From contig JAOTVC010000014.1 of NCBI GenBank assembly GCA_029863585.1, forward strand, positions 1 to 34,002: a stretch of 34,002 nucleotides of DNA. The letters run 5' to 3'. Each line of letters begins with the position of its first letter. Positions within the stretch are counted from its first letter, which is position 1. The notes beneath the pieces were generated by a model. It saw nothing but the letters and a program-made list of their open reading frames with translations, searched no databases and was not told the origin of the DNA. Shown one piece after another: positions 32,334 through 34,002 of the stretch. The DNA comes from Alphaproteobacteria bacterium. Its GTDB lineage: Bacteria > Pseudomonadota > Alphaproteobacteria > SMXQ01. The position numbers and the translations under genes were made by a program.

Positions 32334-33635
32334 ATGAATTCCAACACGACAATTCGCGGCGCCCTGGCCGCCCTGGCCGCCGCCGCAGCAATGGCGGGCA
32401 CCGGGGCCCTACAGGCCGCGGATTTCAAAGGAAAGACCGTCCGCGTCGTCATCGGCTATGCCGCCGGCGGCGGATACGATACCTATGGCCGGCAGGTGGC
32501 GCGTCACATCGGCAGGCACCTGCCGGGCAAGCCGATCGTCGTGGCCCAGAACCGGCCCGGCGCCGGCAGCCTGAATGCGGTCAACTACATCTATTACCAG
32601 GCGCCGAAGGACGGCACGGTGTTTGCCACCTTTGCGCGGTCGGTGCCCTTGCTGGCCTTCTCCGGCCAGTCGAAGCAGGCCAAGTTCGATCCCACCAAGC
32701 TGACCTGGATCGGCACCTCGTCGAGCTATCAGGGCGAGGCCTATCTGATGGTGGTGCGCAAGGACACCGGGATCCGTTCGATCAACGATCTGCGCAAGGC
32801 GGAAAAGCCGCTCAACTTCGCCTCCACCTCGTTCGGCTCCGACGGCACCGACGTGCCCGCCGTGCTGCGCGATATCCTCGGCATCAATGTCCAGCCGCTG
32901 CGCGGCTATCCGGGCGGCAACACGCTCTACCTCGCGGTCGAGCGCGGCGAGGCCCAGGCCCGCATGGTGGGCTATGCATCGATGAAGACGGCGCAGCCCG
33001 GCTGGCTCAAGCCCGACAGCCCGGTGCGCGTGATCCTGCAGTTCGCCACCAAGACACGGCTGCCGGACTTCCCCGATGCGCCGACGGCCCTCGAGGTCGT
33101 GACCAAGCAGGACGACAAGGACCTGATCGCCATGATGGAGACGCCGTTCTATCTGGCCCGGCCCTTCGCCGCCCCTCCGGGGCTCAAGCCCGACGTGACG
33201 GCGGCCTTGCGTGAGGGCTTCATGAAGGCGCATGCGGACCCCAAGTACAAGGCGGATGCCGAGCGCCTCCGGCTGCTGACCAGCCCGCTTGACGGGGCCG
33301 AGGTCCAGAAGCTGATCGAACGGCTGGGTAAGATGAATCCCGCGCTCTTCGCCCGCTATGCGAAGATCCTGGAAAATCCCAAATCGCCGTTGCGCAAGGT
33401 GCAGTGGACCAAGGTCCAGGGCGAAATCGCCAAGCTCGGCAAGAAGGGCCGCTTCCAGTTCAAGGTCGCGGGCAAGGACAAGGCCGAAGAGGCCCGCGTC
33501 GGCGAGGACGGCTATACCGAGATCACGATCAACGGCAAGAAGGCCAAGGACAAGGACCTCAAGGCCGGCATGAAATGCGAAATGTTGTACGAGGGCCCGG
33601 GCAGCTATGCGGGCAAGCTCACCTGCACCATGTAG
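32334..33635 (+). CDS. TctC/Bug-type periplasmic binding protein with C-terminal extension, copy 2
   Basis: A 433-residue paralogue of the preceding binding protein, closely similar along its whole length including the extension (GEIAKLGKKGRFQFKV, EITINGKKAKDKDLKAGMKC, YEGPGSYAGKLTC). The signal peptide is cleaved after LQA (residue 28). Bug motifs are VVIGYAAGGGYDTYGRQVA and VVAQNRPGAGS. Start choice: ATG 32334 is preceded by AGGAGACTCAG, nearly identical to GGGAGACACAG before copy 1, and gives matching lengths. An in-frame ATG at 32316 with its own GGAGG site would add six residues. The cysteines in MKCE and LTC are conserved in both copies. No membrane subunits are encoded nearby. Confidence 0.85.
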   Translation: MNSNTTIRGALAALAAAAAMAGTGALQAADFKGKTVRVVIGYAAGGGYDTYGRQVARHIGRHLPGKPIVVAQNRPGAGSLNAVNYIYYQAPKDGTVFATFARSVPLLAFSGQSKQAKFDPTKLTWIGTSSSYQGEAYLMVVRKDTGIRSINDLRKAEKPLNFASTSFGSDGTDVPAVLRDILGINVQPLRGYPGGNTLYLAVERGEAQARMVGYASMKTAQPGWLKPDSPVRVILQFATKTRLPDFPDAPTALEVVTKQDDKDLIAMMETPFYLARPFAAPPGLKPDVTAALREGFMKAHADPKYKADAERLRLLTSPLDGAEVQKLIERLGKMNPALFARYAKILENPKSPLRKVQWTKVQGEIAKLGKKGRFQFKVAGKDKAEEARVGEDGYTEITINGKKAKDKDLKAGMKCEMLYEGPGSYAGKLTCTM

Positions 33636-33660
33636 TCTGAACCGGCGGTCGCCGGAACGG

Positions 33661-33690
33661 GGCGGGCCTTGACGGGCCCGCCTTTTTTTT
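33661..33690 (+). terminator. Intrinsic terminator after binding protein 2
   Basis: An 8-bp stem (GGCGGGCC / GGCCCGCC) with a 6-base loop is followed by eight T, 25 bases after the stop codon. It resembles the terminator after copy 1 (both contain GGCGGGCC / GGCCCGCC), as expected if the two genes arose by duplication. Confidence 0.93.
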
Positions 33691-33835
33691 CCGCAGGCTC
33701 CCGTGGCCGGCGCCGGGCCCGGGAAACGCCGCAAGGGCGCCCATGAAGGTGGACAGGACTCCGCGATCTGCGCTAGGTAAGCGCGCCGGGTTGGTAACGG
33801 CCCGGCGGCCCGAATACGTCCCAATCAGTCATCGC

Positions 33836-33924
33836 GGTGGGGTGCCGGAGTGGTCGAACGGGGCGGTCTCGAAAACCGTTGTGCGCTTTGCGTACCGTGG
33901 GTTCGAATCCCACCCCCACCGCCA
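33836..33924 (+). tRNA. tRNA-Ser (anticodon CGA)
   Basis: A complete class II tRNA of 89 bases with encoded CCA. The acceptor arms GGTGGGG (33836-33842) and CCCCACC pair perfectly. The anticodon stem GCGGT / ACCGT encloses loop CTCGAAA, giving anticodon CGA for the serine codon UCG. A long variable arm (about TGTGCGCTTTGCGTA) marks it as a serine tRNA. The T arm is GTGGG-TTCGAAT-CCCAC. A weak promoter candidate is TTGGTA (33791-33796) with TACGTC (33815-33820). Confidence 0.95.
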
Positions 33925-33978
33925 TTCCTTTGCTCCTGAAACCAGGGAGCGGTTTCCAGCATCTTGTATGCGCTAGGA

Positions 33979-34000
33979 GGCCCGCACGCTGCGGGCCTTT
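33979..34000 (+). terminator. Hairpin terminator after tRNA-Ser
   Basis: An 8-bp stem (GGCCCGCA / TGCGGGCC) with loop CGC is followed by TTT near the window edge, 54 bases after the tRNA. It is likely the terminator of the tRNA transcript; the rest of any T tract may be interrupted (GC follows). Confidence 0.7.
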
Positions 34001-34002
34001 GC

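Noticed and set aside
33836-33924. tRNA-Ser considered as an integration site with a nearby island
   Set aside because: The 3' end of the tRNA is not repeated within the window and no integrase is adjacent; the sequence beyond the window is unknown.
33743-33976. A 77-codon open frame across the tRNA
   Set aside because: It reads straight through a complete tRNA gene.

Overview
The window is a GC-rich bacterial chromosome segment, most likely from an alphaproteobacterium of the Rhodospirillales type. Three things point there. The F1 ATP synthase genes form an isolated atpHAGDC cluster without the Fo genes. The order rplU-rpmA-obgE-proB-proA-nadD-rsfS-rlmH-gpmI-envC-ctpA-yibQ-rppH is kept on one strand. 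Protein sequences such as YibQ, L21 and the NodT-type lipoprotein look alphaproteobacterial. No genus can be named from the sequence alone. Most of the window is core housekeeping DNA; no insertion sequence, prophage or CRISPR array was seen.

Layout. 1-507 (+): the 3' end of a dihydrolipoamide dehydrogenase gene and a small membrane protein. 530-2897 (-): a transaldolase, a DUF484 protein and the XerC recombinase, overlapping by a few bases each. 2981-5227 (+): PriA helicase. 5488-10416 (+): F1 ATP synthase subunits delta, alpha, gamma, beta, epsilon. 10530-11348 (+): a ferritin-like protein with a complete set of candidate di-iron ligands and its own promoter. 11388-22935 (-): a long, tightly packed run from obgE down to rppH, with several stop/start overlaps that imply translational coupling. 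It joins proline synthesis (proBA), NAD synthesis (nadD), ribosome maturation (obgE, rsfS, rlmH), glycolysis (gpmI), cell-wall and envelope proteolysis (envC, ctpA, yibQ) and RNA 5'-end processing (rppH). 23012-23836 (-): ribosomal proteins L27 and L21, driven by a near-consensus promoter and followed by a terminator before obgE.

24051-30471 (+): an aldehyde dehydrogenase, then a complete tripartite efflux operon (MacA-like adaptor, MacB-like ABC transporter, NodT-like outer-membrane lipoprotein). 30612-33635 (+): two closely related TctC/Bug-type periplasmic binding proteins in tandem, each with the same unusual C-terminal extension of about 75 residues containing two cysteines, each closed by its own strong terminator, and with no TctA/TctB membrane partner in the window. 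A tRNA-Ser(CGA) gene and a terminator close the window.

The most unusual items are the twin binding proteins with their extra domain, the rplU leader in which a terminator-like hairpin follows the start of transcription almost at once, the histone-H1-like tail on L21, and the ferritin-like gene between the ATP synthase operon and rppH. No clearly new multi-gene system was identified; the twin binding proteins are the best candidate for undescribed biology.
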